A stretch of 57,477 nt of DNA from Chitinophagales bacterium 33-2 (GCA_002050435.1 MWYV01000039.1:1-57477); one strand, 5' to 3'; positions 25,445 through 35,609 are shown, numbered from the stretch's first letter. A program made the numbers and translations. The notes: a model not told the origin generated them from the sequence alone.

Positions 25445-26983
25445 CTAATGCCTGAAGTGCCTGGTGCCCGTCATTACCAGCGCAAGGTTTTTCTCTTTAC
25501 AATAATCAACACTGTCTTTATCCCTGATGGAACCACCAGGTTGTATGAAGGCGGTGATGCCTGCCTCATGTCCCATTACTACACAATCATTAAATGGGAA
25601 GAATGCATCACTTGCCATCACGGCTCCTTTAAGGTCAAGGTTAAATTGTTTTGACTTCTCGATTGCCTGCCGCAGTGCATCTATCCTGCTGGTTTGTCCG
25701 CAACCTTTACCTACAAGTTGAAGATCTTTCACCAGTGCAATGGCATTTGATTTAAGATGCTTACACACGATGTTGGCAAATTCAAGATCTTGTTTTTCAT
25801 TGAGAGAAGCTGGTCTTCCACCTGCTTCATTCCAGGTTTGGTAATTGTCCTGGTCCGTTTCCTGTACAATAGTACCCACCACCAAAGATTTGGACTGCTC
25901 ATTCAAAGAAAACGTTGTACGCTTCATTTTCAAAAGGATCCTGTTCTTTTTGGATTGAAGCAATTCAAGCGCCTGTTCTGAAAAATCTTTTGCGATCAGC
26001 ACTTCAAAAAATAAAGTATGAATGGCTTCAGCTGTTGTCAGGTCAATTGAAGCATTCGTTACCAGCACTCCTCCAAAGGCACTTTCCGGATCACCTGCCA
26101 GTGCAGCATTCCATGCTTCAGCAACAGTTGCACGCAATGCAATGCCGCAAACATTTGTATGTTTAATCACTGCAAAAACAACCTGGCCTGGCTGGTTAAA
26201 TTCTGAAATCAGCTGCAATGCTGCATCAACATCAACAAGATTATTATAGGATAATTCTTTTCCATGAAGCTTATCAAATGCATCATGGGTATTTCCGATG
26301 AGTCTTGCCTTCTGATGTGGGTTCTCGCCATACCTTAATGGTGTTGACGTACCATGCTGCTCTTCCTGTTTCATAAAGTAATCACTGATGGCAATATCGT
26401 ACTGTTTTACGATTTCAAAAGCCTTTGCCGCAAACGATCTTCTTTGTTCAAGCGATATTTCACCACGCTGTTCTTTAAGAATGGACAGCAGTTGAGCATA
26501 ATCTTCTTTTGAAGCAATTACAGTCACATCCTTAAAGTTTTTCGCCGCAGCGCGGATCATGGATGGACCACCGATATCAATTTTTTCAATGATCATTTTT
26601 TCTGCATCGGCTGCGCTGCCTTCAAAACTTCCGGAAGTTGCTTGTGCCAGCGTTTCCTCAAAAGGGTACAAGTCCACAATAACAAGATCGATCTCGGGGA
26701 TCTTATGTTCCTGCATTTCCTTCAGATCGGTTTCATTTTCCCTTCTTCCCAAAATGGCTCCAAATACGGAAGGATGAAGCGTTTTTACTCTTCCTCCCAA
26801 TATAGAGGGATAAGCAGTCAGTTCTTCAACCGGGGTCACACCTACTCCAATATTTTCAATATAATTCTGCGTTCCTCCGGTTGAGTAAATCGTGATATCC
26901 TGGTTGTGTAATTCCTTTACAAGAGGATCCAGGCCGTCTTTATAAAAAACAGAGATAAGGGCTGATTTGATTTTCCTGCTCAT
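25445..26983 (-). CDS. purH: Bifunctional AICAR transformylase / IMP cyclohydrolase
   Basis: PurH carries out the last two steps of IMP synthesis. Residues about 1-190 form the MGS-like cyclohydrolase (SVFYKDGLDPLVKELHNQDI, GGRVKTLHPSVFGAILGRR). The rest is AICAR formyltransferase with LRYGENPHQKA, KHTNVCGIA and SDAFFPFNDCV, and it ends GTRHFRH. 512 aa is the normal length. It starts 15 nt after comEC on the same strand, an unusual pairing. purD is 12 kb away. Confidence 0.97.
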   Translation of the reverse strand: MSRKIKSALISVFYKDGLDPLVKELHNQDITIYSTGGTQNYIENIGVGVTPVEELTAYPSILGGRVKTLHPSVFGAILGRRENETDLKEMQEHKIPEIDLVIVDLYPFEETLAQATSGSFEGSAADAEKMIIEKIDIGGPSMIRAAAKNFKDVTVIASKEDYAQLLSILKEQRGEISLEQRRSFAAKAFEIVKQYDIAISDYFMKQEEQHGTSTPLRYGENPHQKARLIGNTHDAFDKLHGKELSYNNLVDVDAALQLISEFNQPGQVVFAVIKHTNVCGIALRATVAEAWNAALAGDPESAFGGVLVTNASIDLTTAEAIHTLFFEVLIAKDFSEQALELLQSKKNRILLKMKRTTFSLNEQSKSLVVGTIVQETDQDNYQTWNEAGGRPASLNEKQDLEFANIVCKHLKSNAIALVKDLQLVGKGCGQTSRIDALRQAIEKSKQFNLDLKGAVMASDAFFPFNDCVVMGHEAGITAFIQPGGSIRDKDSVDYCKEKNLALVMTGTRHFRH

Positions 26984-26998
26984 GGTTGCTGCTAGAAA

Positions 26999-29095
26999 TT
27001 ATTGAAATACTAAGGGCCACAAAGGTAGGGGCTGGAGGTTCATCACAAAAGCACCTTTTTCTGTAACATCATGGTAACTGATCTTCATTTTATCAAGGTC
27101 GGCTCTCCAAAATTTTGCTTTCCACTGAGGCACGGATGCATCTAACACGATCTGTGAAGGTGTAATAACATTCATAAGTTCCTGCATATATAATTTTGGG
27201 TTACCCGAAAGCACCAGTACATCCACAACAATTTTGTTTTTAACTTTTTTGGGAATGGTTCGATCAAGCACAAGTATTTCCTTCTCTCCAAAACTGAAAT
27301 ATTTGAGATGCGGAAAGAAGTTCCTGTGCTTTGTTCTGTAGATCGTGTACAGAGGTTTCAGGTGAAAATCATTGATAAAGGCATTCGTCAGTGCATTTGC
27401 AGGACCCAGGAAAACAGCATTTCTTCCTTCCACCAGTTCCATTGCACTCATTTTGGAAATGTTATACACGACCAGTTCCCGACGGTTGACCGCCTCAAAA
27501 AAGGAGATGGTTCGGAAAACAGAAAAAATAAGCAGGCTGATAAGGGATGTCCACAGCAGGATTTTTTTCTTCTCCATCAGCCATAAACATAAACCTGAGA
27601 TGGTGATGGTAAGCAGGAGGCATTGTTCAAAGTTGATGAACAATTTATCTGACACAGCGAGGTGCAAATTGTTGAACCTTTCAATATAGCTGTTTAAAAA
27701 ACCAATCATTATTGCAAGTCCTTTTCCCAGGAGCATTGCAGGAAACTGAAAAAACTGAACAAATAACAGCAGGATGCCGCCGATCAGGATCAGGCTGGAA
27801 AGTGGTACAGCAACAATATTGGTAAAGAGGAAGAAGTTAGGGAACTGGTGAAAATGATAAAGGCTCAGCGGAAGTGTCAGCAGTTGTGCTGAAAGCGTAA
27901 CGGCTAATAATTGCCAGGTAAAATCCAGCAGGCGGTTTTTAAAATAAAATAAGTTGTAAACAGGCTTGAAAAATAGGACGATACTGGTTACGGCTGCATA
28001 GGAAAGCTGAAAGCCTGCATCCCACAACCAGAAAGGATTGTAGCATAACAGCATAAAAGCTGAAAAGGATAGTGTGTTGTAAATAGAAGTTTTGTGTGCG
28101 ATGGCCTGCCCCGTGGCGAGGCAGGAAAACATGAGTGCAGAACGAACAATGGAAGGTTGGGCACCTGCCGTGATCGCAAACAACCATAAACCGGAAATAA
28201 TAAGGATCAGGCGTAGCCAGGATACCGATCGTATGTTTTTGAGTGGCCGGGTGATAATTAAAAGAATCCAGTAGATCAAACCAAGGTGCATGCCTGATAT
28301 CGCGATCACATGAATTACTCCGGTATTGGAATAGGCCTGAACAAGATCTTTATCCAGGTCAAATTTATAACCGATGATGAGTGCTTCGGCAAGTCCCTGT
28401 TCCTTTTTGCCGGGAATATATTTTTTTATAGTACCAAGCGTCCAGTTCCTGCAGTTGAAGATGAAACTTTGGAATGCACTTTTTTCCTTTTTTTTAATGG
28501 TTGTAAAATCTGTTAAGCGCAGGTAAACCTGGAAGCTAATGCCTTCAAAAAGACAATACCTTTCATAATTAAAACCTCCGGGATTGCCCCTGTTTTTGAT
28601 AGGTTGTAATGTTTTCCTGAAAACCAGCCGGCTGCCATAGTCCAAACCCGGAGGAAGGCTGTCCTTACTAAAATATAAGATCACATTGGCTTCAGATATT
28701 TTTCCATTCTGGATGCTTTGAACGGTAGCAACTGACTTAAAAGACTTTTCTTTTTCTATTAGCGGTTCCTGCAGCACCGCGGTAACCACCTGTTCTTTTT
28801 GATCCAAATGGCCAATCCAGTTTGGATCATTGCGCAGGTCTTGTTTCCAAACCAGTAAACCACCCATAACAAAAATGGTGAGGTTAAATGCAAGTCCGCT
28901 GGCCATTCTGAACCTGTACCTGAAATGATAAGGTAATATTTCATAAAAAAAGATGAAGGTTCCGCTAATGGTTAAAAGCCACAGTAAGCGGTGTAAGTGT
29001 AGCGAAAAATACCATGAAGCCAGCATGCCTCCTGCCAGAGGAACCACCAGCCTTAAAAAAGGCGTTTTGCTCCAGGGCGGCGCGATCAATTGCAT
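26999..29095 (-). CDS. comEC: ComEC/Rec2 family DNA-uptake channel
   Basis: This is a 698-aa polytopic membrane protein. The N-terminal region with DUF4131-like helices and an OB-like segment (about 1-190) precedes the Competence domain (about 230-510) with LAEALIIGYKFDLDKDLVQA and VIHVIAISGMHLGLIYW, the signature of ComEC channels that import single-stranded DNA. The C-terminal 190 residues do not show the HxHxDH motif of the metallo-beta-lactamase domain found in many ComECs. With ComF and RadA in the window it suggests natural transformation is possible, but this is inference. Confidence 0.93.
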   Translation of the reverse strand: MQLIAPPWSKTPFLRLVVPLAGGMLASWYFSLHLHRLLWLLTISGTFIFFYEILPYHFRYRFRMASGLAFNLTIFVMGGLLVWKQDLRNDPNWIGHLDQKEQVVTAVLQEPLIEKEKSFKSVATVQSIQNGKISEANVILYFSKDSLPPGLDYGSRLVFRKTLQPIKNRGNPGGFNYERYCLFEGISFQVYLRLTDFTTIKKKEKSAFQSFIFNCRNWTLGTIKKYIPGKKEQGLAEALIIGYKFDLDKDLVQAYSNTGVIHVIAISGMHLGLIYWILLIITRPLKNIRSVSWLRLILIISGLWLFAITAGAQPSIVRSALMFSCLATGQAIAHKTSIYNTLSFSAFMLLCYNPFWLWDAGFQLSYAAVTSIVLFFKPVYNLFYFKNRLLDFTWQLLAVTLSAQLLTLPLSLYHFHQFPNFFLFTNIVAVPLSSLILIGGILLLFVQFFQFPAMLLGKGLAIMIGFLNSYIERFNNLHLAVSDKLFINFEQCLLLTITISGLCLWLMEKKKILLWTSLISLLIFSVFRTISFFEAVNRRELVVYNISKMSAMELVEGRNAVFLGPANALTNAFINDFHLKPLYTIYRTKHRNFFPHLKYFSFGEKEILVLDRTIPKKVKNKIVVDVLVLSGNPKLYMQELMNVITPSQIVLDASVPQWKAKFWRADLDKMKISYHDVTEKGAFVMNLQPLPLWPLVFQ

Positions 29096-29544
29096 AAAGA
29101 AATTTATACCCAGGTTGATAGATCACATTGGGTATATCCACCATAACAACAAAGATTATCATCATAAAATCCGTGAAAATCTTTGGTAGGAGGTTCACAT
29201 GTTGCATCAGCATTTGCAGGAGCAGTAACCGGCGACCAGACTTTCAGTTAAAAAGAAAGAGCAAAAAAGGTGTTGAATGATTGGAAAAAACATTTTCGGA
29301 AATTTACAATCGTATCCTTACTTCATCATTTCAGGATTCGTTTAAAGGTTGCAGTTAAATGAATAAAAAATCGCTTCCGGGATACTAAAATTCAGTGATC
29401 ATTTTCCCTGTTATCAATTAAAAATGGTAAGGAATCAATTGCTGCTTGTCATTTATTTTGTTCATCTTCCTATTTGCTTTGACTTTTCAATTTATTTCCA
29501 CCAACTTTGCAGCCAACGTCAAAATCTAAATCCAATACAGGAGC
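29096..29544. other. Intergenic region between divergent comEC and mreB
   Basis: This 449-bp region carries no convincing gene. The half near mreB is T-rich and holds a candidate promoter at 29478-29509. I see no clear hairpin, repeat or RNA gene. Confidence 0.6.
29478..29509 (+). promoter_or_regulatory. Candidate promoter of the mre operon
   Basis: TTTG (29478-29481), 20-nt spacer, CAACTTTG (29502-29509), close to the Bacteroidota consensus TTTG-N19-21-TANNTTTG. It would give a leader of about 30 nt before the mreB ATG at 29545. Confidence 0.4.
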
Positions 29545-30570
29545 ATGGGACTTTTTAACTGGTTCACGCAAGAAATCGCGATAGATCTGGGAACAGCTAA
29601 CACGCTTATTATTCATAATGATGAAGTAGTAGTTAATGAACCATCTATTGTTGCCCTAAACCGAAACAATCCAAAAGAGGTATTAGCAGTGGGAAAACGC
29701 GCATTGATGATGCACGAAAAAACCCATGAAAGTATAAAAACGATCAGGCCACTCAAAGATGGTGTGATCGCGGATTTTAATGCTGCCGAGCTCATGCTGA
29801 GGGAGATGATCAAACTGGTTTACCCTAAAAAACCACTTTTCCCTCCAAGCTGGCGCATGATGATCTGCATTCCTTCTTCCATTACCGAAGTTGAAAAAAG
29901 AGCAGTTAGAGACAGTGCTGAACAGGCAGGTGCCAAGGAAGTTTACCTGATTCACGAACCCATGGCTGCAGCTCTTGGTATTGGAATTGATGTGGAAGAG
30001 CCCGTTGGAAACATGATCATTGATATTGGAGGTGGTACAACGGGCATTACCGTGATTGCACTTGCTGGTATTGTTTGCGATCAGTCGATCCGAATTGCCG
30101 GTGATGAATTTACGGCTGATATTATGGAAGCCCTTCGCCGTTATCATAGTTTACTGATCGGTGAACGTACTGCAGAACAGATCAAGATCCAGATTGGTGC
30201 TGCCATGAAGGACCTGGATATCCCTCCGGATGACATTCCTGTTAATGGAAGGGACCTTGTAACTGGTATTCCAAAGCAGATCATGGTGAGTTACCAGGAA
30301 ATTGCAGAAGCTTTAGATAAATCTATCTTTAAAATAGAAGAGGCCATACTGAAGGCGTTGGAACAAACTCCTCCTGAGCTTGCTGCTGATATCTATCGCC
30401 GTGGTTTGTACCTCACTGGTGGTGGTGCCTTATTAAAAGGTCTGGACAAACGCCTTAGCCAGAAGATTAAATTACCTGTGCACGTGGCAGACGATCCGTT
30501 AAAGAGCGTAGTAAGAGGTACCGGACTTGCACTAAAGAATTATGACCGTTATCCATTTGTAATGAGATGA
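29545..30570 (+). CDS. mreB: Rod shape-determining protein MreB
   Basis: MreB is the bacterial actin that guides the elongasome. It is 341 aa with the actin-fold phosphate loops IAIDLGTANTLI (near residue 12) and IIDIGGGTTGITVIAL (near 160), the EPMAAALGIGIDV block and a late YLTGGGALLKGLDKRL adenosine site. An amphipathic N-terminus (MGLFNWFTQE) fits membrane binding. It heads mreB-mreC-mreD-mrdA-rodA, all on the plus strand. Confidence 0.98.
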   Translation: MGLFNWFTQEIAIDLGTANTLIIHNDEVVVNEPSIVALNRNNPKEVLAVGKRALMMHEKTHESIKTIRPLKDGVIADFNAAELMLREMIKLVYPKKPLFPPSWRMMICIPSSITEVEKRAVRDSAEQAGAKEVYLIHEPMAAALGIGIDVEEPVGNMIIDIGGGTTGITVIALAGIVCDQSIRIAGDEFTADIMEALRRYHSLLIGERTAEQIKIQIGAAMKDLDIPPDDIPVNGRDLVTGIPKQIMVSYQEIAEALDKSIFKIEEAILKALEQTPPELAADIYRRGLYLTGGGALLKGLDKRLSQKIKLPVHVADDPLKSVVRGTGLALKNYDRYPFVMR

Positions 30571-30614
30571 TTTCTGACAATAAGCGCTAGCTTTTAGCTA
30601 TTGTACAAATCCCT

Positions 30615-31493
30615 ATGCTCAATATTTTTCTTTTCATCCGGCGGTACATTACCTTTTTAGCCTTCCTGTTCTTACAGATACTGGCTCTTTGGATGTTATT
30701 CAGTTATAACAGGCATCATAAGGCCGTAGGCATGGGCATGGCACACCAGTTTACGGGAACCATCAACAAACAGGTGGACAGGCTGGATGATTATTTTCAC
30801 CAGGGAGTAGAGAACAGGCGTGTACACCGTATGAATGATTCTTTATTGAACCTGCTTCAGTCCAACTTTTCTATTCCCGACACCAGCCGGCAAATGGTGG
30901 TTGACACTGTGATGGTAGACAGTACCAAAACCTACAGGCGTTATTTTTGGATGGGCGCTAAAGTGGTGTACAATACCGTAAACTTTGATAAGAATTACCT
31001 GCAGCTGGATCGTGGAAGCAAAATGGGCGTAAAAGACCAGATGGCCGTATTAAATTCAGACGGTGCCGTTGTGGGGCAGGTTGTGAATGTAAGCGCTAAT
31101 TTTTCCCAGGTAATGAGTCTTTTGCACGTACAAAGTATTGTAAGCGCCTCACTAAAAACCACTGGTGAATCCGGAAGGATCAGGTGGGATGGAAAGCACC
31201 CGGGTCTCATCTCTATGGAAGGCATCGCACGTAATGTTATTTTAAAAGTGGGTGATACCGTTGTAACCAGCAAATACACTTATAATTTCCCCCCGGACAA
31301 GTTCATTGGAACCATTGCATCAGTTTCCAGCGATCCTGCAACTGGGTTTTACCTGTTGAAAATCCGCCCTGCCGTTAATTTCAGAAATGTTCAGCAGGTG
31401 TTCATCGTGGAGAACCTGATGCGGGATGAACAGGTGCAACTGGAAAAAGAAACAGAGAAAAAGATGGATCAACAAAGTAAAACAAACCGTTGA
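30615..31493 (+). CDS. mreC: Rod shape-determining protein MreC
   Basis: This is a 292-aa single-pass periplasmic protein: a transmembrane helix at about 10-30, a coiled-coil-like stretch (about 40-85), then the double beta-barrel MreC domain with NYLQLDRGSKMGVKDQMAVL, GAVVGQVVNVSANFSQVMSL and a late GDTVVTSK block. MreC bridges MreB/MreD to PBP2. The C-terminal tail is charged (KETEKKMDQQSK). The mreD start overlaps its stop. Confidence 0.95.
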   Translation: MLNIFLFIRRYITFLAFLFLQILALWMLFSYNRHHKAVGMGMAHQFTGTINKQVDRLDDYFHQGVENRRVHRMNDSLLNLLQSNFSIPDTSRQMVVDTVMVDSTKTYRRYFWMGAKVVYNTVNFDKNYLQLDRGSKMGVKDQMAVLNSDGAVVGQVVNVSANFSQVMSLLHVQSIVSASLKTTGESGRIRWDGKHPGLISMEGIARNVILKVGDTVVTSKYTYNFPPDKFIGTIASVSSDPATGFYLLKIRPAVNFRNVQQVFIVENLMRDEQVQLEKETEKKMDQQSKTNR

Positions 31494-32023
31494 GCGACCT
31501 GGTAAAAAATATCTTCCGTTTATTTGTGTTTATACTGGTGCAGGTATATGTACTAAACAAGATCCCCCACCTGCACCGGTTTGTGATCCCTTACCTGTAT
31601 TTTCTTTTTGTACTCTGGCTTCCTTTTTCCATGACCAGAATCGGATTACTGATTGCAGGTTTTGGTTGCGGATTGCTGCTGGATTATTTTACCAATTCGC
31701 CGGGACTTCACGCTGCTGCCTGTGTACTTCTGGCTTATCTCCGGCCATTTTTAATTACACTTCTCATTCCTAAGGACACTGCTGAATTCCAATACCGTGA
31801 ACCATCTCCCAGAGCTATGGGATGGGCACCCTATTTACTTTATGTTTTTATTCTTACCCTGCTGCACCATAGCTACCTGCAATTCCTTGAACTGTTGCAC
31901 CTGGGAACCTTTCTTGATTTCCTGATCAAGGTTTTGGCAACTACGGGAATCAGTATGCTCCTCATCATCATTGTAGAACTTCTTTTTCCAAGGAAGATGA
32001 GATTCCGTACAAATACTTCCTAG
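31490..32023 (+). CDS. mreD: Rod shape-determining protein MreD
   Basis: This is a 177-aa inner-membrane protein with about five transmembrane helices. Its sequence is loosely conserved, as usual for MreD; VLNKIPHLHRFVIPYLYFLF and GFGCGLLLDYFTNSPGLHAA fit the family. The start is TTG at 31490, whose last bases form the mreC TGA (TTGA overlap), a sign of coupled translation. An operon position between mreC and mrdA supports the call. Confidence 0.9.
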   Translation: MSDLVKNIFRLFVFILVQVYVLNKIPHLHRFVIPYLYFLFVLWLPFSMTRIGLLIAGFGCGLLLDYFTNSPGLHAAACVLLAYLRPFLITLLIPKDTAEFQYREPSPRAMGWAPYLLYVFILTLLHHSYLQFLELLHLGTFLDFLIKVLATTGISMLLIIIVELLFPRKMRFRTNTS

Positions 32024-32076
32024 AAGAAAAGATTTTGGAAACTTTACTAATTTTTTGAAATCTTAGGATTTCCTTA

Positions 32077-32106
32077 TTGTATATCAGCAAACCTTTAGCA
32101 AATTTG
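32077..32106 (+). promoter_or_regulatory. Candidate internal promoter before mrdA
   Basis: TTG (32077-32079), 19-nt spacer, CAAATTTG (32099-32106), near the Bacteroidota consensus with one mismatch in the -7 box. It lies in the 134-bp gap between mreD and mrdA, which could let mrdA-rodA be expressed separately. Confidence 0.4.
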
Positions 32107-32157
32107 CAGCTGTATTCATTTACCTTTCCAAAAGTATTCCCCGTTTAATATATACCT

Positions 32158-34248
32158 GTGTTTAACCAGTCCAGAAGCTATATCATACGCCTCATTTTCA
32201 TCATTGCATTCCTGATCATGATCGTGCAGTTGTTTAACCTGCAGGTGATCTCAAGTAAATACCAGCTGCTTGCCCAGGAGAATGCCGTATTTAAAAAGAT
32301 TGTTTACCCGCCCCGTGGGATTGTTTTTGACCGCAACCGCAAACGGCTTGTCAGCAATGTATTGATGTATGACCTTATGGTAACGCCTTATGAAGTAAAA
32401 AACGTGGATACGGGTTATCTCTGTCAACTCCTGGAAATCGATACTGCAGAATTTAAATCCCGCATGCTCACCGCCATAATAAAAAATGGAAGGTATCGCC
32501 CAACAGCTTTTGAAAGTTTATTGTCTCCTGAGAAACATGCGCGGCTCGAGGAAAATATCTGGAGACTGGGAAGTGGGTTTTATTTGCAGGACAGGCCGGT
32601 ACGCACCTTTCCTTTTGGTGTGGGTGCGCACTTCATGGGATACATTGGCGAAGTGGATTCTGCCATCATTGCCAGGTCGGATGGTTTTTACCAGTCGGGA
32701 GACTATGTGGGCCGCAGCGGACTTGAATCTTATTATGAATCGGTGCTGATGGGCCAGAGAGGTATTCAATACCTCATCAAAGACCATAGGAACCGTCTTG
32801 TTGGATCCTATGATAACGGGCAATTGGATGAATCGGCTGAAGCAGGCCGGGATCTGCATACTTATGTTGATGCCGAACTGCAACAACTTGCTGAAAAGCT
32901 GATGACCAATAAGATGGGTGCAGTAGTGGCGATTGAACCCAAAACCGGTGGCATACTGGCGATGGTGTCAGGACCTAATTTCAATCCGGAAGACCTTACA
33001 GGTGCTTCTTTCCGAAAGAACTATGGAAAATTTGTGCTCGATGTTTCGCGACCATTGTTGAACCGCGCCATCAAAGGACAATATCCACCGGGATCAACTT
33101 ATAAACCCATCGGCGGACTGATTGCACTGGATGAAGGGGTAATTACACCCAGCTTTGGATTAGGTTGTAGTGGTCGTTATTATGGCTGTGGTCATAGCAA
33201 ACCTGCCTGTACACATAGTAACCCGGGGCATGCGCGCAATCTTCGATATGCCATTGCAAATTCATGCAACTCTTATTTCGCTCATATTTTCCGCTTATCT
33301 CTCGACCATCCAAAATTTGGAGGAACAAAAAAAGGCTATCAGAAATGGAAAGAATACAATAATGCTTTTGGATTAGGAACAAGGCTTGGAATTGATCTTC
33401 CGAGTGAGGACAAAGGAAGCATTCCTGATTCTTCTGTTTATAATAAAGTGTACAGAAATTCATGGAATTCCTGTACCAACCTGACACTGGGTATCGGGCA
33501 GGATATGATGACTTCAACACCTTTGCAACTGGCCAATGCCATGTGCCTGATCGCGAACAAAGGATTTTATTATACGCCGCATTTTGTAAAATCAATTGCA
33601 GACGAAACAAAAGAGGATACCGTATTGAATCCTTTCCGTGAGCGGCATGATGTGTTGACGCACATTCCTGATACTGCTTTTCAAACGGTAATTCTTGGAA
33701 TGCAGGATGTAGTGGAATTCGGAACAGCCAGGGTGGCCAAGTTGCCGGGAATTGATGTGTGTGCAAAAACCGGAACAGCAGAAAACTTTAAGATCATTGA
33801 TGGAAGAAGAGTACAGCTAAAAGACAATTCTGTTTTCGTATGTTTTGCGCCAAGAGATAATCCAAAAATTGCTATTGCTGTTATTGTTGAAAACGCAGGT
33901 TATGGTTCTACCTGGGCGGGGCCGATCGCTGCGCTGATGATGGAAAAGTTTTTAAATGATACGCTGCGTGCAGAAAGAGTGAAGGAAGTGGAAAGAATAG
34001 CAGGATCGAACCTGATGCCAGGCTGGCTTCCAAGGGTACAGTACATTGAAGATTCTACAAGAGCTAGGTATTGGTTCAACCTGACCAATGACAGTAGTTA
34101 TATTAAAAAGTATTTGCGGAGAGTATCAAATGCCCCCGCCACTCCAAAAGAAAAGCCGGCACCGGCGCAGAAAATTGTTAGAAGACAAAATGAAGTGATC
34201 CTTCCGGAAAAGAACCATTTAATTAAAAAGAAAACGGCTGCTACCTGA
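32158..34248 (+). CDS. mrdA: Penicillin-binding protein 2 (elongasome transpeptidase)
   Basis: PBP2 cross-links peptidoglycan during elongation. It is 696 aa with an N-terminal membrane anchor (IIRLIFIIAFLIMIVQLFNL), a PBP dimer domain (about 50-240) and a transpeptidase domain: STYK (YPPGSTYKPIGG), SCN (ANSCNSYFAH) and KTGT (CAKTGTAEN). A Cys/His-bearing insertion, CSGRYYGCGHSKPACTHS, comes before the SxN motif, as in other Bacteroidota PBP2s. The start is GTG at 32158. A basic/Pro tail of about 40 residues ends the protein. TGATG couples it to rodA. Confidence 0.95.
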   Translation: MFNQSRSYIIRLIFIIAFLIMIVQLFNLQVISSKYQLLAQENAVFKKIVYPPRGIVFDRNRKRLVSNVLMYDLMVTPYEVKNVDTGYLCQLLEIDTAEFKSRMLTAIIKNGRYRPTAFESLLSPEKHARLEENIWRLGSGFYLQDRPVRTFPFGVGAHFMGYIGEVDSAIIARSDGFYQSGDYVGRSGLESYYESVLMGQRGIQYLIKDHRNRLVGSYDNGQLDESAEAGRDLHTYVDAELQQLAEKLMTNKMGAVVAIEPKTGGILAMVSGPNFNPEDLTGASFRKNYGKFVLDVSRPLLNRAIKGQYPPGSTYKPIGGLIALDEGVITPSFGLGCSGRYYGCGHSKPACTHSNPGHARNLRYAIANSCNSYFAHIFRLSLDHPKFGGTKKGYQKWKEYNNAFGLGTRLGIDLPSEDKGSIPDSSVYNKVYRNSWNSCTNLTLGIGQDMMTSTPLQLANAMCLIANKGFYYTPHFVKSIADETKEDTVLNPFRERHDVLTHIPDTAFQTVILGMQDVVEFGTARVAKLPGIDVCAKTGTAENFKIIDGRRVQLKDNSVFVCFAPRDNPKIAIAVIVENAGYGSTWAGPIAALMMEKFLNDTLRAERVKEVERIAGSNLMPGWLPRVQYIEDSTRARYWFNLTNDSSYIKKYLRRVSNAPATPKEKPAPAQKIVRRQNEVILPEKNHLIKKKTAAT

Positions 34249-35603
34249 TGGATCGTAATGCACCTGGCATATCAAAGGGAATTGACATCTGGCTGATCTG
34301 GCTTTACCTCCTGCTGGCAGGTATAGGCATTATGGCTGTTTTTGCAGCCACTTATAAAGAACCGGATCCCATGATGGCCAGTTTTTTTTCTTTTAAAACC
34401 GACTATAGCAAACAGCTATATTATTTTCTTTTTGCTGCTGTTGTTGGAATTTTTATTCTGCTCACTGATAGTAAATTTTTTACGGCTACAGCCAATATTT
34501 GGTATGCCGTAGGGATCCTGGTTTTATTGCTGGTATTCCCTTTTGGATCAAAAGTAAAGGGAACAGAATCTATTTTAAGGTTTGGAGGTATCCAGTTCCA
34601 GCCTGCAGAATTTTGTAAGGTGAGTGTATGCCTGGCACTTGCAAAATACTTATCACTGCCCAACATGGATTTTTCTAAAACAAGATCGCAGCTGATTGCC
34701 GCAGGCATTGCGCTTTTACCAGCGATCATGTCTATACTGCAAAGTGAAACTGGACTTGCACTTGTATATTTTTCCTTTTTTATTGTGATGTACCGCGAAG
34801 GGTTGCCGGCTACGATCCTTGTTGTTGGTTTTTCTATTGGTGTACTGGTGGTGGCCACCCTGCTGGTGGACAGTGATGTGCTGGCCATCGCACTCACCGT
34901 AATCACTGCCATTGCAGGTTATTTTGTTTATATGATGGCCAGGCGCAAGAGTGGTATTATCATGAAAGTGGTGATTGTCTGGATCATTTGTGTGGGGATA
35001 CAAAGATTTGGTGTGCCAATGATCTTTAAAAATGTTATGCAGCCTTACCAGGTAGAAAGGATCTATTCCACCATCGGTCGGGATGTACCAGATGAATATA
35101 AAAAGGGCGAACAAACCGCACTGGTGCAGAAAAAGAAGCCGAATGCCAAGAGAGAAGAAACGGGCGTTGATTATAATGTAAAGCAATCCAAAATTGCGAT
35201 CGGTTCCGGCGGGATCACCGGGAAGGGATTATTAAAAGGCACACAAACGCGTTATGATTTTGTGCCTGAGCAAAGAACAGATTTTATTTTCTGTACCATC
35301 GGTGAAGGATTTGGATTTGTTGGAACCACTACCTTACTTCTTATTTACCTGCTGTTGTTATTTAGGATGGTAACGCTTGCTGAAAGACAGCGCAGTGTTT
35401 TTAGTCGGGTATATGCCTACGGAGTTGTATCTGTATTCTTTTTTCATATTGCCATTAATGTGATGATGACCATCGGGCTTGCACCCGTGATCGGCATTCC
35501 ATTGCCTCTCATCAGTTATGGCGGAACATCCTTGTTAACGTTTACTATTTTGATTTTCATTCTAATCCGGCTTGATGCCGACAGGCAGATGGTTTTGAGG
35601 TAA
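34248..35603 (+). CDS. rodA: Rod shape-determining protein RodA (SEDS glycosyltransferase)
   Basis: RodA polymerises lipid II with PBP2. It is 451 aa with about ten transmembrane helices. The family blocks GIQFQPAEFCKVSVCLALAK, LQSETGLALVY and a late IGIPLPLISYGGTSLL are clear; the essential extracytoplasmic loop carries KQSKIAIGSGGITGKGLL and FVPEQRTDFIF. The loop at about 265-315 is longer than in E. coli and is rich in Lys and Glu (KKGEQTALVQKKKPNAKREE). ATG overlaps the mrdA stop by one base. Confidence 0.96.
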   Translation: MDRNAPGISKGIDIWLIWLYLLLAGIGIMAVFAATYKEPDPMMASFFSFKTDYSKQLYYFLFAAVVGIFILLTDSKFFTATANIWYAVGILVLLLVFPFGSKVKGTESILRFGGIQFQPAEFCKVSVCLALAKYLSLPNMDFSKTRSQLIAAGIALLPAIMSILQSETGLALVYFSFFIVMYREGLPATILVVGFSIGVLVVATLLVDSDVLAIALTVITAIAGYFVYMMARRKSGIIMKVVIVWIICVGIQRFGVPMIFKNVMQPYQVERIYSTIGRDVPDEYKKGEQTALVQKKKPNAKREETGVDYNVKQSKIAIGSGGITGKGLLKGTQTRYDFVPEQRTDFIFCTIGEGFGFVGTTTLLLIYLLLLFRMVTLAERQRSVFSRVYAYGVVSVFFFHIAINVMMTIGLAPVIGIPLPLISYGGTSLLTFTILIFILIRLDADRQMVLR

Positions 35604-35609
35604 GGGAGG

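Noticed and set aside
33143..33766. Minus-strand ORF of 207 codons inside mrdA
   Set aside because: It is antisense to conserved transpeptidase motifs and has random-looking composition rich in His, Gln and Tyr.
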